Assembly: GCA_037693485.1 (NCBI GenBank)
Contig: CM075347.1
Span: 140,276,501-140,340,500, forward strand
Direction: 5' to 3'
DNA length: 64,000 nucleotides
DNA from: Kitagawia praeruptora
Taxonomy: Eukaryota > Streptophyta > Magnoliopsida > Apiales > Apiaceae
Shown here piece by piece: positions 11,401 through 22,767 of the stretch (positions within the stretch are counted from its first letter, which is position 1; each line of letters starts with the position of its first letter). Under the pieces are notes generated by a model. That model was not told where the DNA came from and did not search any database. It was given only the letters and a program-made list of their open reading frames with translations. The translations under genes and the position numbers were made by a program.

Positions 11401-11690
11401 ACCCCATTTGCATCTTTCAATTTCGTTACTTGATTTTGCCTTCGTCTACCTGTTGCAAACTTATGAAAAAATTTCGTATTTTGGTCCCCCTCTCTGAGCC
11501 AGAATTGTTTGGATCTTTGTTTCCAATAAACTTCTTGCTTCTCTAATAATTTGAGAAACTCATCCCTGGCTTCATTATATTTTTTAATACCATATGCATC
11601 CCTTCTTGATCGATACCTCCTCATCTCTATTCTGTATTGTTGAATTTGCATACGCATCTCCTTCACCTTTCCCCCCTCCCCATTCTTCAA
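8478..11690 (-). CDS. LINE ORF2, reverse transcriptase and RNase H part
   Basis: Open for 1070 codons but entered from upstream: the first codon here is TTG, not a start. RT spans about residues 205-470 with GLKLDVSKAYDRLEW (about 291-305), GLRQGDPISP (about 351-360) and the catalytic FADD (about 400-403). A zf-RVT-like Cys/His region follows (WRVCRSVLPTT ... CSWC ... DCSFA). The C-terminal RNase H has NVDAALF, PREAEAIAL and ETDAK carrying the D-E-D residues. It would copy element RNA into the target site. It is separated from the endonuclease by a TGA and a frameshift in a G-rich run at about 11660-11705. Confidence 0.9.
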   Translation of the reverse strand: MKNGEGGKVKEMRMQIQQYRIEMRRYRSRRDAYGIKKYNEARDEFLKLLEKQEVYWKQRSKQFWLREGDQNTKFFHKFATGRRRQNQVTKLKDANGVWKEDKDGVRQIIQDYFSELFQSSTTDERLSDREEVKQITREQNQNLVMPVTCDEVKCAAFSMHLDKSPGFDGLNPRFFQAYWSVVGGDVVRFCQQFLSTRELPEGINRTVVCLIPKVKQPQQMTELRPISLCNVLFRILSKVMANRLKSCLSTVISEQQSAFVEGRLLTDNALIAFEINHYIRRQTQGTNGVVGLKLDVSKAYDRLEWSFLEAMMVKFGFNDVWRERTMKCVQSVSYSFIHEGEIFGDVQPSRGLRQGDPISPYLYILCAEELSSMLKRHEDMGLIHGCTVARGAPSVSHLLFADDCYLFFKATVLEASNIKNVLLRYENLSGQAINFRKSSVVFSPNTTSGNRRQVCDVLQVRENSTPWNYLGLPMHIGRRKNHAFKFLSDRVRQKLQGWGNKSISKGGKLVLLKTAAQTIPNFWMNLFLIPNEICNGIQRQMNSFWWGNGGSGKGIRWLVWDKMCIAKAGGGLGFRELSKFNLAMLAFQGWRLLNNANTLVTSIMKARYFPKTDFLQAEVGTNPSYMWRSIVAAQDLVRQGSRKRIGDGETTTVWKIPWLPYRENGYLTTDMHQELEHIRVVSLMELDTKQWDDDLLRDIFNERDVKLIRSIPLVRQNRDDSWYWSLEKSGLFSVRSCYRKMQGEQIWEHAAFWRKIWKLELPGKVINFLWRVCRSVLPTTMALAAKRVQVDTRCSWCLVRNEDATHVLFDCSFARMVWVNVGLQEVSSGGYEGDIIDIFRQVVSVYTSDKLALIVMICWNLWSRRNRWVWDKISTSEFGVQATAMNMLYEWRQSRVERQKHQVVSSISPRKWQPPQQGWIKVNVDAALFMESGCTGMGSIIRDWNGGFIRARNQKIAAVYQPREAEAIALKEALSWVKELGYRKCVFETDAKMLADACKNVQGRTYFHSIVSSCVELFKHYDEVLVEFIHRSANAVAHSLARATHSMSGVHEWVDTVPEFISDVLIIDSI

Positions 11691-11700
11691 GTTTCAAACA

Positions 11701-12534
11701 TCAATATTCTAACTTATCCACCACACTTCGACTTGCCACTTGCGCCCAACTCTCTTGCACTATTTTACGACATTGATCCTCCCGAATCCACACATTCTCA
11801 AACTTAAACCTTCGCATTTTTTGAGCATAAACTTTTCTATTTAACTCAAGATATAAAGGTAGATGGTCAGACGTGGATACTTCTAACACTTTGATCTCAG
11901 CCCTCGGGAACATAGCTCGCCAATCATGAGTTGCCATACCCCTGTCCAACCTTTCCTGGATCCACACCTCACTTCCCCGTGATCGCTCCCATGTAAATTC
12001 ACTACCAGTAAAACCTATATCAGTCAACCCACACTCATTGACTGTATCTCTGAACCCTTCTAGCAATGCTCGAGGTTGTGGCCTTCCTCCTCTCTTTTCA
12101 TACTCAAACATCATGTCGTTAAAATCACCGACTACACACCATGGTAACTGAGATTCTCGAGCTAGTTGTTTAATTAAAGTCCATGATTCCTTTCTTCTAT
12201 GCCTTTTTGGACAACCATAGAATCCGGTGTATCGCCAGCGACCAATTTGCTCACAGTCTACTTCACAATCTATGTAGTGGTTACAACTTCCTTTAATCTC
12301 CACCCCACCTTCATTCTTCCAAATAAGAGCAAGCCCCCCTCCATTCCCTTGAGCATCAACAGCAAAGCAGCCACCATAATGAATTGCCCTACGTATCTCA
12401 TCAATTTTATTTTTTAGAACTAATGTCTCTGACAGAAAAATTATATTTGGCCTTAATTGATTAATGATTTCCTTAAGAAATCGAACTGCTCGTGGTTTGG
12501 CCATACCACGACAGTTCCAAACTAGAAAACTCAT
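11701..12534 (-). CDS. LINE ORF2, APE-type endonuclease part
   Basis: Starts MSFLVWNCRGMAKPRA, the usual start of plant LINE ORF2. The apurinic-endonuclease-like fold is shown by LSETLV (catalytic Glu), CVVGDFNDMMFEYEK, GSEFTWERSRG, ERLDRGMATHDW and STSDHLPLYLEL (catalytic Asp-His). It would nick target DNA for target-primed reverse transcription. Its ATG overlaps the stop of ORF1 by four bases (ATGA). It ends early at a TGA after VVDKLEY, where intact relatives run on into the RT. Confidence 0.9.
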   Translation of the reverse strand: MSFLVWNCRGMAKPRAVRFLKEIINQLRPNIIFLSETLVLKNKIDEIRRAIHYGGCFAVDAQGNGGGLALIWKNEGGVEIKGSCNHYIDCEVDCEQIGRWRYTGFYGCPKRHRRKESWTLIKQLARESQLPWCVVGDFNDMMFEYEKRGGRPQPRALLEGFRDTVNECGLTDIGFTGSEFTWERSRGSEVWIQERLDRGMATHDWRAMFPRAEIKVLEVSTSDHLPLYLELNRKVYAQKMRRFKFENVWIREDQCRKIVQESWAQVASRSVVDKLEY

Positions 12535-13695
12535 AATTCTTGGCGGGCCTGGTCTCCAGATCCCGCCACTTGCAAGTTTTTTGACACGATTAATCCAGTT
12601 GTATCCTCCCCAATATTCAATATAGGCCCATCTGTCTGCATAAGAACAGGCCCACCATCCAACTTACTACTTTCCATATCGACCCGTTTTCTTTTCGTTT
12701 CTAGCACAACATCTGGTCTATCTTTAAGATTCAAAATATTTCCCTCTTTTTCTATATCTTCCTGATTTCTTGGTGTAACAAAAATTGCACCTTTATCTCC
12801 ACTAATTTCTCTAACCACCCCATCCAATTCCGTAAATCTCTCCATCTTGCTTCCACTTGCCTCCGTTTGCTGCTTCACACCACCACCATATTCCGACCAC
12901 TTCCCTCCACCTTCAGTATTCCTTAGCCACCGTGCACCCACATTTTGTTTACCACCTCGTCCTGGTGCTCTGAGCCAAACTCCATACACACGTTCAACTT
13001 CTTTTTCAGGATGTGCATAAACAACATTGCAATCCCTCTCTGTGTGACCTACAATTCCACACACAAAACAAAAACTACCCATTCGTTCATATTTAAAATT
13101 CACCCACCCCAGTTTCCTCCTTCACGCTTAATTTTCATACGTCTTTTCAGTGGTTTTTGAATATTCAGCCTGACTCGAATCCTTACAAACGACTTCCAGG
13201 TGCTATCAAAATTAATAGGATCCGATTTAATATACTGCCCATTGAAATCTCCAATACTTTTAAACACTTTCTCAGAGATAAATCCTTTTAGGATATCATG
13301 AACTTGGACCCAAATATCTACATCATTCAACGGTACTTGATGTGCATCCTCTGTATCCTGCACTTGATGATAAACCAACATGTTCTGCTCAAAGGACCAT
13401 GGTCCCCCTTCAATCACCTTACGTAATTCCATAACATGGTAAAAAAAACAAATGAGTATCTATACCCACCTATATCATGAACCTCCATCCCCTCCTTAGG
13501 CCTCCACAACGATGCTAATACATTTTGCATTGCTTGAAAATTTATATTCTTTTCCGTCAAGAACCTACCCACAAGAACAAAACTTTCCTTCCGTTCCTGA
13601 CCTTCTTCAATCACGATGATAATACCCTCATCTTCCTCGTCATCAATTGCTAACTTTGCATACATGTCCTCCAGATTTGTTTTATCATACGCCAT
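12531..13695 (-). pseudogene. LINE ORF1 (DUF4283 plus CCHC zinc knuckle), two frameshifts
   Basis: Three frames in a row. 13414-13695 begins MAYDKTNLEDMYAKL and has the DUF4283-like FVLVGRFLTEKNINFQAM and GYRYSFVFF. 13100-13432 continues with RKVIEGGPWSFEQNML and DVDIWVQVHDILKG. 12531-13103 holds the knuckle CFVCGIVGHTERDC and a polar, low-complexity tail. Joining needs one shift near 13430 and one near 13100. ORF1 proteins of this type bind element RNA. Confidence 0.85.
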
Positions 13696-13700
13696 AATAT

Positions 13701-13944
13701 ATCTTCTAAAACAATGATTAAGATAAAGAAGAAAAACAACTTGTCACATGAACAAGACTACTCTGATATGCCAGAGAGAAAAAACTTAAAAAAAAGGTGT
13801 TATGGAGTACTATATTTTATGTGGGCATTAATAATGTTCCAAACGCCGTGGGCAACCGAAGGATGGCATCATCTTTACTTAATAAAAGGATAATTTCTTT
13901 ACTTAATAAAAGGATATATAATTTACATGTTAAGCTGGCCTGGA

Positions 13945-13978
<34 letters not shown>
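13701..13978. other. Spacer and (TA)n run at element edge
   Basis: Holds the unresolved LINE 5' end and a (TA)n microsatellite at about 13950-13978 that served as target for the element that follows. No gene seen. Confidence 0.5.
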
Positions 13979-13981
<3 letters not shown>

Positions 13982-15487
13982 GGCTGCTCTAGTGAGACCC
14001 CTGTTATTGTGAGAACTACACATTGGACCATAAATTAGGCCCAATAACAAAAACACGGACGCGGCAAAGTAGTATAGTCGGGTTGGTAACAAATAATATA
14101 AAATTGGCTAATAACTCTGGAAAACATTAAAAACTCGTAATCTTATCTAATCAAGTACAAAACATATCAAAATGTCAGAGGCAATTTGACATCTTTGCTG
14201 TGTAAGATATCAGAAGGCAGTAAAGTGGCATACGCTTGGGAAAACAGCTTCTAATATTTGTAAGAGTGCAAGACTAACTACAATCTATTTTAAAATAAAG
14301 TCACATTATTATCCATCTCCAGACCTCTTCACCAGATTCACCCACCTCCTTTCATCACCGATAACTTCTAATAACTTCTAATAGTTTGAAAGTCACACTA
14401 TAATGCATGCGCTTACACTTATGTAGTAAAAACCAAGACCTTAGTTCTTGATCTAATAACATCTGGATAAATACACACAACAGCTTTAGTATCAAACATC
14501 TTTCAAAAGAGTCTTCAATTTTCTGGCCAGAAAATCACCAAAAATTCAAAGCAAATCACCAAACAATTAACAGACACAATTCTAAACTCACCACCATCAC
14601 AATCAATGTCACTAAACCACCATTATCACCAATCTTCCACCTACATAAATCATCATCAGATTGCTACTATTATCACAACATATAGAATCACCAAAATTCT
14701 GTCCAAATTACTAAAATTTCTACCCAAATCACCAAATTTCGATACAAATCACCAATTTTTTTTAAACAAATCAAGTAAAGCGCTGTCACTAAACCACCCT
14801 TATCACCAATCTACCACCTACAGAAATCACCATCAGATTGCTACTATTATCACAACATACAGAATCACCAAAATTTTGTCCAAATTACTAAAATTTCAAC
14901 CCAAATCACCAAATTTCGATACAAATCGCCAAGTTTTTTTTAAACAAATCACGTAAAGCGCTGCCTTCACCATACCTACCACCACCATCTCCACCATACA
15001 TCATTCATCTTGCCCATTACAGACGTCGCAACCACCATAACCACCACTAGACGAAAGAAATCAGATCTAGATGAAAGAAATCGAATTTGAAAATTTTAAA
15101 TCTAAAGCAAATCTACCGGATATCTAAAGCAACATGGAGGGAAATGAAGTGTGATTGTTGGGGGTGAAGGAAAGGGGAAGATAGAAATGGAGCAAGTGTG
15201 ATTGTTGGTGGATGAAGATGTGCCCCTGCGGGGCCAGAAGTCTTAACGGAAAAGGAGATGGTCGACCGGTTCCGATGCCGATGAGGGATGTGGGTGGCCG
15301 GTGCCGATGGGGGGTGGGGGGGGGGTGGTGGTCGAGGTAGGAAATGTGAGAGAAGAGAGATGTCAGAGAAAGAAAGGGAATTTAGATCTGTAATTATGTG
15401 GTAAGGATTTAATATACGTATAAACATTATGTGGCTGGATTCATTCTCAGTTTTCATTTTAAGTGGGGTCTCATTTAAGCACTTGCC
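13979..15487. mobile_element. Non-autonomous TIR element in a (TA)n target
   Basis: The left end GGGGGCTGCTCTAGTGAGAC and the right end (read inward on the minus strand) GGCAAGTGCTTAAATGAGAC share a degenerate terminal inverted repeat of about 35 bp. Both ends sit in (TA)n, so the target duplication cannot be sized. No transposase frame. The interior is pyrimidine/CACC-rich and contains a 177 bp tandem duplication. The ends resemble Mutator-like non-autonomous elements, but superfamily is uncertain. Confidence 0.6.
14609..14963. repeat. Tandem duplication, 177 bp unit, two copies
   Basis: Copy 1 at 14609-14785 and copy 2 at 14786-14963, both starting TCACTAAACCACC and ending GTAAAGCGCTG, with only scattered differences. 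An open frame (14606-14956, plus) spans both copies because of the repeat and has no protein-like features. Confidence 0.85.
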
Positions 15488-16574
15488 TATATATATATAT
15501 CAACTAGCAAAAAAAAAAAAATTACATGTCATGTTTTGAATTAAAGAATTAAAGAAGTGTATATGTTCCTTCCTGTGGCAAAAATGATACGGATGAGTAC
15601 TATCATGCTCATCTTTTCTTAAATTATCATCGATGCATCAAATCAATTTTTCAAGTTAATCCGTGTTTAATACAAATTAACTTCAAACTGGAAATTTTGT
15701 ATCTCAGTTGCTGTTTTGGTGGATTACGGTAAAGAAGCAGGTTACTCTAATCTATTTAAAGCAAGTCCAATATTAAATGTAAAATGATTATAATCAATTT
15801 TATAATAGAAAATTAATTAAAAGTAATTTTTAGTACTAAAAGTCCAATGCTAATTGAATTTTATGAATTTAATAAATTACAAATTTAACAATATTTTATC
15901 TAATTTTTTTACTTTCATTAAAGTGGACCGCCTTGCACTTTATTTTTAGTTAATTAATGATGTGGTTTATAAGATTGGTTATAATTATCCTTGGTTTTAA
16001 ATTAAATATGTATACAATCAAATATCCATTTTTATATGTATGTATTTATTCATGTAAGAATAGACAATAGTATGCATTCTAGTTGAATTTTTTGATTTTG
16101 ATTCTATATTATATAAAATTAATTATAATTATACATTGGACTTAATTGCCCTTATATGTTCAGCTGCATATGCCATGCTATTTGGAGAGAGCAAAATGAG
16201 TCCACAGTGAAGGGCACGCAAATACACCATTCTAGTTGTTAATAGAGATGAAAGAAATGTTCGAGATAAGCTTTGCATAAGCATATTTTTTCAAAATATA
16301 TAAGTTAGATGGGATCCAAGTTTAATTTCCATGTTGTACTAATGGTTTCATGAGCTTTTCTCTGTAATGTTGGTTTCTCTGATATATATAGCTTGTTAAT
16401 TATCATGGGAATACACCTGAATTATGTTCCTTGATTTTCGATGATATATTACAGACTTTCTACAAAAGCAGCTCCAACACAATTTACCAACAGACAGGCT
16501 CCAACAGCTTGAGGCATTCTTTCGGTCAACAAAAGAAGTAAAAATTATTTTTAAAAAATTAAAATCATCAAATA
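15488..16574. other. AT-rich spacer, no gene
   Basis: No coding frame. It contains one likely MITE (15763-16143), annotated separately. Confidence 0.6.
15763..16143. mobile_element. MITE-like element (TIR AAGTCCAAT)
   Basis: AAGTCCAAT at the left and ATTGGACTT at the right bracket an AT-rich 380 bp interior. The inverted repeat beyond nine bases is weak and the target duplication is ambiguous (TAA or TTAA), so the call is tentative. Confidence 0.4.
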
Positions 16575-16846
16575 TATTATATATATATATAATATAGTGA
16601 GAGTAATAGAGCAAGAGAAGAAGTTAGATAGAAGAGAGAAGGGAGATCATTCTATATTATTCATATATTGGTGTGCTTACATCCCTTAAGATCAATGCCT
16701 ATTTATAGGCTTTACATGACATAAGTTACAATAGTTTAGAATGCTAAAAGTCTAGAATTGAAAAGCCAAAAGACTAGAAGTGAAAGGTCAAAAGTCTTGT
16801 ACATGAAAGGCCTAAGGACATCCACATAATTTTATTATTTACAACA
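16575..16846 (-). repeat. Copia (16.6 kb) left LTR (3' LTR)
   Basis: Runs from TATTATATATA (expected TG start changed to TA) to TTATTTACAACA. It is followed by CTCCCCCTTGG, which is AAGGGGGAG on the minus strand, the polypurine tract. Confidence 0.85.
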
Positions 16847-19486
16847 CTCCCCCTTGGATGTCCGTAATATGAAATAATATCTCGTTAAAGCCTTACTGGA
16901 AAAATCCTGTGGGTTAAAAACCAAGTGAAGGAAACAAGAACATTATTCCATAATGCGCACGTGAAGCTGCCTCATTAAAAACCTTACCAGGAAAACCCTA
17001 TGGGAAAAACCATGGTTAAGGAAAAAAGAGTGCAGCGCGCATAGTCTCCCCCTCATGATAATATTGCATAACATCTTTGAGTTGATGAGTTAAAAACTTC
17101 TCAAATGTACTTATTCGCAACGCCTTGACCAATGTATCTTTTGATTTGTGCAGCCAGCACATTATCAAGTTTGTAGAGCTTCGATCCATAATAAATCACA
17201 TCTTGTTGTGTTTTATCGAATCTCCAATACGACCAATCTTCATAAGTTTTAGAATCACAATATCATTTAAATAAGTACCTGCAACTGTTAATTTCATAGC
17301 ATGCCAAAATAATAATATCTCCACCATATAATAGTACATATTTAATATGAGATCAAAATTATAAGAATCAGAGTAAACCCTTAGCACCTCCAAAATCTGT
17401 TTAATCATTAGGTTAGTGGAGATCAAAATTTTCTTTATGTACCTTTAAGATTCTCATTCCTTCAAATCGAACATGCTTTAAAGTCTTCTGTAAATTAATT
17501 AATTATATCGGGACATGTACAATTAGCTAGATAAATTAGTATCTTACTGCAATATGATATGTTGGTACTTCAGGACCAATAATTTTCTTTTCAAGTCCTC
17601 AGTGGTGACTAATCTTCCTTCACGAAAGAAGTTATGTTTCTCCCACAAAATGTGTATTGCTTTAGAAAAATTCTAAAGTAATAGAACTTCACAACTTAGA
17701 AAACAAACTAATAATCTATATGTATTTTGTTTATGAGGTGAAACTTATTCGAATGTCAACTAGAAACACATTCTAATTTCCATCCACTCTGGCCAGAAAT
17801 TTTTATGAGTTATCACCTATAATTTTAGAATACATAAAACATCTCATTTCGAAATAATTTAATATTGGATTTCTAGTCCATATCCATTCACAATTTGATT
17901 AGTTCTCAAGAATTTAATTCACTGCTTCCAGCAGTTTATATCCTTCCAGGATTATGTCAAGTGGGTCTTGTAAAATATTCACATACTCAATCTTATATTG
18001 CCAGACTTTACCCATCATATAATTATATCCATCACAAGATAATATTTCTTCGTAATCAATACAAGATCATTGAGTTTATCTTTCGTTTTCACACATATAT
18101 CTACTCATATCCCACTGACATGACATTTTTAGGTAAACTGCAGTTCCAAAAATATTTCTCTACTTTTAAGAGATAATATTTATATAGTACCGCATTCACA
18201 ACTTCAGGTGTGCGGACTTCAGGTCCAAATATTTTTTTCTTTGCAAGAGATTTTACCTCGATTTAATCATTTTTCTTATATCTTTGACCAATCTTTTCTA
18301 AATTCAAAAGAGATTATTTTCTGATCCTCGTTATTATCCATAACCTCATGTATTAAAAATTATATTGTCGACATCAATTTGAGTAATGGTTCCATTTATT
18401 CTAGACATGATTCAATGTATTGAGATCTCACAATTTTTCAGGTACCTTCATCATATTTTGCATGTCTAAAATCTCTTTTGGAGATCATTCAAAAGTTATC
18501 CACTATTCGATTCAGCCATCATCAATCACTGCTCCATTTTACTTTTAAGGATATAAATAATTTGTTATGGAACCCTCTGGTCTATCACGCTTCAGGCGTT
18601 CTTTAGACACATTAGCTTCTTGAGGTTGTCCTTCTGGGACATATTTATTTGGAGCATGTGTAGCTGGTATATGTAATATAGTCATTCTTTCAGGTCAGCA
18701 TATATATGTCTGGAAACAATTAAAAATTAAATAAATGAACTTCTGGTTCATATTCTTTACTATGAGGATCAAGACGAGGCAATGATAACCAAAATATTAC
18801 CAGCTATTTAGCTTCTCCCCCTGATTTTGGGAAAACAAACACATTGGATCGAGTCATAAACATATACACATAGATGGTACCAAACTAATAACCATTCATT
18901 TATAATGTATATCCAATTTAACCATCACTTTTAATGTTGTGGTGGAACAATTCGAGTTGACCAAAAATTTATTCAATACGGGGAGAAATTATGATTAATT
19001 AGATAGCTAGATGTGAATCAAAATGAGCCACAATATATTCAACATTTTTCAATGGACGATAAATTTCATTGAGCACTTGAGTAGTAGACTCACCAAATGC
19101 ATATTCTTGATTTGATTAATGAGGCTCACAAACTTCAGGTTGTGAGTATATAACTAGACATGTAACCATATAGTTCATGATCAATTTGCTTTATTAGCAT
19201 ATATTTTGAGAAGAATCTTATAGTTCTTCGATAAAAGTCCATAGAAATTTCAATTAATATTCACATCTTTTATAATTTTGGCATGGTTTAGTCATACCAA
19301 CTATAAAGTTATCAGTAAACTTCTGATTTACTTTAATACATATCTCAACGGTTTTTCTGTGTAATATGATATATCATAACCGCATATTCGATTCTCTTTC
19401 ACTTAGGAGAGTATAATAACATCAATAATATTAGAATTGTTTTCCACTCAATACCATGAAATAATATAACTGCTCGTCTAGAGCAT
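16847..19486 (-). pseudogene. Copia internal region without readable integrase/RT
   Basis: This is where integrase, RT and RNase H should lie on the minus strand, but no DDE, YVDD or RNase H motif is readable and stops are frequent. Near the 3' LTR two imperfect copies of a roughly 55 bp motif (TTACTGGAAAAATCCTGTGG, then TTACCAGGAAAACCCTATGG) lie at about 16880-17030. Repeated short words such as ACTTCAGG are scattered throughout. Either deep decay or a replacement by non-coding sequence in a non-autonomous family. Confidence 0.6.
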
Positions 19487-19852
19487 TTAATATAGAAAAT
19501 ATAACGAGACATCCAATATATACAATACTCCCCCTTTGGATGGCTCATGTTTTGTTGTCTCAATATGAAAGCCATTATGGCGTATATCTTTGAAACTCAA
19601 AAGGTTTCTTTTTGATCGGGTGGAGAACATGACATTTTCAATAAATAAATGTGTACCATTAGGTAATACTATACTTGCTCTTTCGGAGCCTTCAATAATA
19701 TCGGATGCACCCGATATTGTATTTACATTAGCTTTAGCTAATATGAGATGCAAAAAATATTCTTTATTTTTCAAAATTGTATGTGTTGTTGCACTATCCG
19801 CCAAACAAAATAATTCCTCATCTTTTGCATTTAGTGAGAGGCTTCTGGCCAT
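19487..19852 (-). pseudogene. Copia protease fragment
   Basis: The aspartic protease motif CLADSATTHTIL is followed by GASDIIEGSERASIVLPNGT and NLLSFKDIRHNGFHIET, the usual Copia protease to integrase linker with its YIL tail. The active-site Asp is present. The frame stops at 19487, before any integrase. Confidence 0.75.
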
Positions 19853-20179
19853 ATTTCTTCACAAAGAAAATACTAAATTTTAGAAAATGTTTCAAGACAT
19901 TTCATTCATAATAAAAGAGATTACATAGCATAAGCAAAGTTTCAACATATGGATTAATTATTGCCATCAACAAATTTGGCCATCTCTTCATTCACGTCTT
20001 AAAAGAAATCACCAACTTCCATGTGAGTGAGACCCGAAGGATCAACTTGATCTGCACCACCAAGGTGTGCTTTAGGATGAACAATTCCCAAGGGATCATT
20101 TTGTTCAGCAAAATTAGTTTCAATATTTTTCAAAAAGGCTTGATATAGGTCAGCAAAATGCTTGGAGGTACGAAATGTA

Positions 20180-21037
20180 CGCCTCAATGACCTTTCATTC
20201 CACAACGACTACAAATACTTTCATCCCTTTTAATCATCGTACTTCCCTCGGGTCTCTCCTCATTTTTATCCACTTCTGGTGGTGAGGCTTCCTTTTAAAG
20301 TTGCTGAAATTTTGATGATTATGACCTCGACCATGCCTAAAATTATGACCACGAGCACGTCCACGTCCACGTCCATATCCACGACCACGCCCACGTCCAA
20401 ATGGCTTATTATCTCCATATTCGTTATTAATCACCGCATTCACTTCAGGGAATGGTGTTGAGCCAATTGGACAGGTTTGATAATTTTTCATCAAAAGTTC
20501 ATTATTTTGCTCAGCAAGAAGCAATACAGAAATTAGCTCGGAATATTTTGTGAATCCACGTTCACGATATTGCTGTTGCAAGAGCATATTATTGGCATGG
20601 AAAGTGGAATATGTTTTTTCCAACATATCTTTATCGGTGATATTCTCGCCACATAATTTCAATTGAGATGTAATTTTAAACATGGCTGAGTTATACTCAC
20701 TCACACTTTTATAATTTTGCAATCGCAAGTGTAGCCAATCATAGCGAGCTTTTGGGAGTATCACCGTTTTCTGATGGTCATATCTTTCTTTGAGATCCTT
20801 CCAAAGAATTGATGGATCTTTAATAGTTAAATACTCCGTTTTCAATCCTTCATCAAGGTGATGGCGGAGAAATATCATAGCCTTTGCTTTATCTTGCTCG
20901 GAGGTTTTATTTTCCTCTTTTATGGTGTCACCAAGACCCATAGCACTAAGATGGATTTCAGCATCAAGAATCCATGTCAAATAATTTTTGCCGGTGGCAT
21001 CAAGTGCATTGAACTCGAGTTTTGTAAGATTCGACAT
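20180..21037 (-). pseudogene. Copia gag (UBN2-type) with frameshifts
   Basis: Start taken at ATG 21035-21037 (MSNLTKLEFNALDATGKNYL), the typical start of this gag type. The UBN2-like core (LTWILDAEIHL, LKERYDHQKTVILPKARYDW, LHLRLQNYKSVSEYNSAMFK) is followed by an Arg-Gly-rich RNA-binding stretch (GRGRGRGYGRGRGRARG). The main frame ends at 20234 after a shift near 20285. The zinc knuckle CSRCGMKGH is found in another frame at about 20190-20225, and a second one-base loss follows it. A short downstream piece (19999-20160) continues the gag tail. Confidence 0.8.
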
Positions 21038-22246
21038 TATCACTAAAATATAATTCCAAACAGTGTCAATTTATGAAATAAGCATAATGCAACAAATATT
21101 ACCAAAAACATAATATTGACATGGGCACATATAAGTTGATAACATTAATCCATCAAGAAAAGCATGCATAATTAACAATTAGGCATATTAATATTAGTAA
21201 TTTTCACTGAGCACACATATGAAATTAATCCATTTCGCTATAAGCTTAGTTTTAATACGTTGTATACTTTTAATTAGATAGACAAACACTATGATCTCAG
21301 ATCTGACTAGTCTCAAAGAATAGTAGTTTACTCTGAAAAGATGAATTGAAATGAAAAAGTATAAAACACAGAACTTTATAGAGGATTCCGATACCTTTCT
21401 AGAATGGTAAGACTCGTTAAAAACGGAGAAGTAACGAATTCAGAAACAATGAAAAAGCGGACTGACATAACAGAATCAGCCCCTGATCAATTTAGTAATA
21501 TGGTATTTTGGAATGTTTAACAACATAGTTTCAACAGGAATATGAACTACAATCAAAGATAATGAAAATACCTTTCCAGAATGATATTACTCACAATTTT
21601 CAGATAATTATTCGATTTACTACGATTTTTCAAAGATAGATATCACAATTTCGAAATCAAACTGGCAGGTAACAAAAATTGCAGAAAACTCATACTTGCA
21701 AGCAGAATTTCAGAAAACTTAAAGAACGGAAATCGAAGATAATCAAATTACCTTTCTAAAGAGGCAAATATCATAATATTCCGACAAACAACGAATCAGA
21801 TACGAATTTAATAAGAAATCAGTTTTGCAATCAATATTCATAGTGTATCGTAGTGATATGGTAGATCGAATTCAATCTACCGTAAAAATAGATTGATTAT
21901 AAAGACAAAGAAAACACAGTAGCTTGAATTCAATCTTATGTGTCTTTCTTTAGTCTGCATATTATAAATTAATGCTAATAAGATTATACGTACTAAAAGT
22001 TTTGAATCAACTAGTGATATTAAAGTCCACTTACATATAACAAATCAGATGCACATAATTATAAAGATAAGAAAGAAAGCATACAAGGCAAATATCATGA
22101 TATTATAGAAAGGTATATAGATGAACCTTCTTTTATGTAATCTTTGATTTTCCAAACAGTGGGTGCACCTCCTTTTCTTCCGATGTGGCTCTTCTCACAA
22201 AGTAGTTATAATTCTTCTCAGTTAGAGCGTCTTCGTGCTGATAACG

Positions 22247-22767
22247 TGTTATATATATACTCCCTCTGTTTTTTTCAATAGTTTACATTTGCGGACCAAT
22301 TTCCGGCACGGATTTTAAGGTGCATTTTAAGGATAGTTCCATAACTTTTTTTTGATATTTTCTTTTTTTGTATAAAAATAGGATTGTTCTATTTTTATAC
22401 AAAAAAAAGAAAATATCAAAAATAAGTTATATAACTATCCTTAAAATGCACCTTAAAATGCGTGTCAGATACGCAGTTTTTTATGTAAAGAAATGGATTG
22501 GACGGAGGGAGTAATATAGTGAGAGTAATAGAGCAAGAGAAGAAGTTAGATAGAAGAGAGAAGGGAGATCATTCTATATTATTCATATATTGGTGTGCTT
22601 ACATCCTTAAGATCAATGCCTATTTATAGGCTTTACATGACATAAGTTACAATAGTTTAGAATGCTAAAAGTCTAGAATTGAAAAGCCAAAAGACTAGAA
22701 GTGAAAGGTCAAAAGTCTTGTACATGAAAGGCCTAAGGACATCCACATAATTTTATTATTTACAACA
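22247..22767 (-). repeat. Copia (16.6 kb) right LTR (5' LTR), interrupted by MITE
   Basis: TGTTATATATA ... TTTACAACA. Subtracting the 252 bp MITE and its TA duplication leaves about 267 bp, equal to the left LTR within a few bases. Confidence 0.85.
22260..22511. mobile_element. Stowaway-like MITE (Tc1/mariner type)
   Basis: TIR CTCCCTCTGTTTT at the left and GGACGGAGGGAG at the right, flanked by TA (22258-22259 and 22512-22513). The centre is a long palindrome of AT-rich arms around 22325-22435. The CTCCCTC-type terminus and TA duplication are the standard Stowaway signature. It sits inside the right LTR of a Copia element, so it is the younger of the two. Confidence 0.9.

Larger units (their letters stand above)
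8442..13700 (-). mobile_element. L1-type LINE, nearly full length
   Basis: Minus-strand non-LTR element: ORF1 (12531-13695), endonuclease (11701-12534), RT-RNase H (8478-11690), and a short 3' tail ending in 14 T on the plus strand (8442-8455), i.e. a poly(A) tail. Plant L1 elements of this class carry a DUF4283/CCHC ORF1 and a C-terminal RNase H, both visible here. The exact 5' end is not clear and no convincing target-site duplication was found next to the poly(A). Two frameshifts in ORF1, and a stop plus a frameshift in ORF2, make it inactive. Confidence 0.9.
16575..22767 (-). mobile_element. Copia LTR retrotransposon, young but pol-less
   Basis: Flanked by the 5 bp direct repeat AAATA (16570-16574 and 22768-22772). 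Minus-strand order: 5' LTR 22247-22767 (holding a MITE), PBS-like bases just inside it, gag 20180-21037, protease 19487-19852, then 2.6 kb without readable integrase or RT, PPT at 16847 onward and 3' LTR 16575-16846. The two LTRs are identical by eye over about 255 bp except for one base in a C run, so insertion was recent. The coding part is nonetheless broken. Confidence 0.85.

Noticed and set aside
8420..13760. GAAAAACA near both LINE ends as a target duplication
   Set aside because: The left copy does not abut the poly(A) tract and the match stops after eight bases; probably chance in A-rich sequence.
15113..15457. 114-residue minus-strand frame with Pro/His-rich centre
   Set aside because: Low-complexity translation of the purine-rich right part of a non-autonomous TIR element; no domain.
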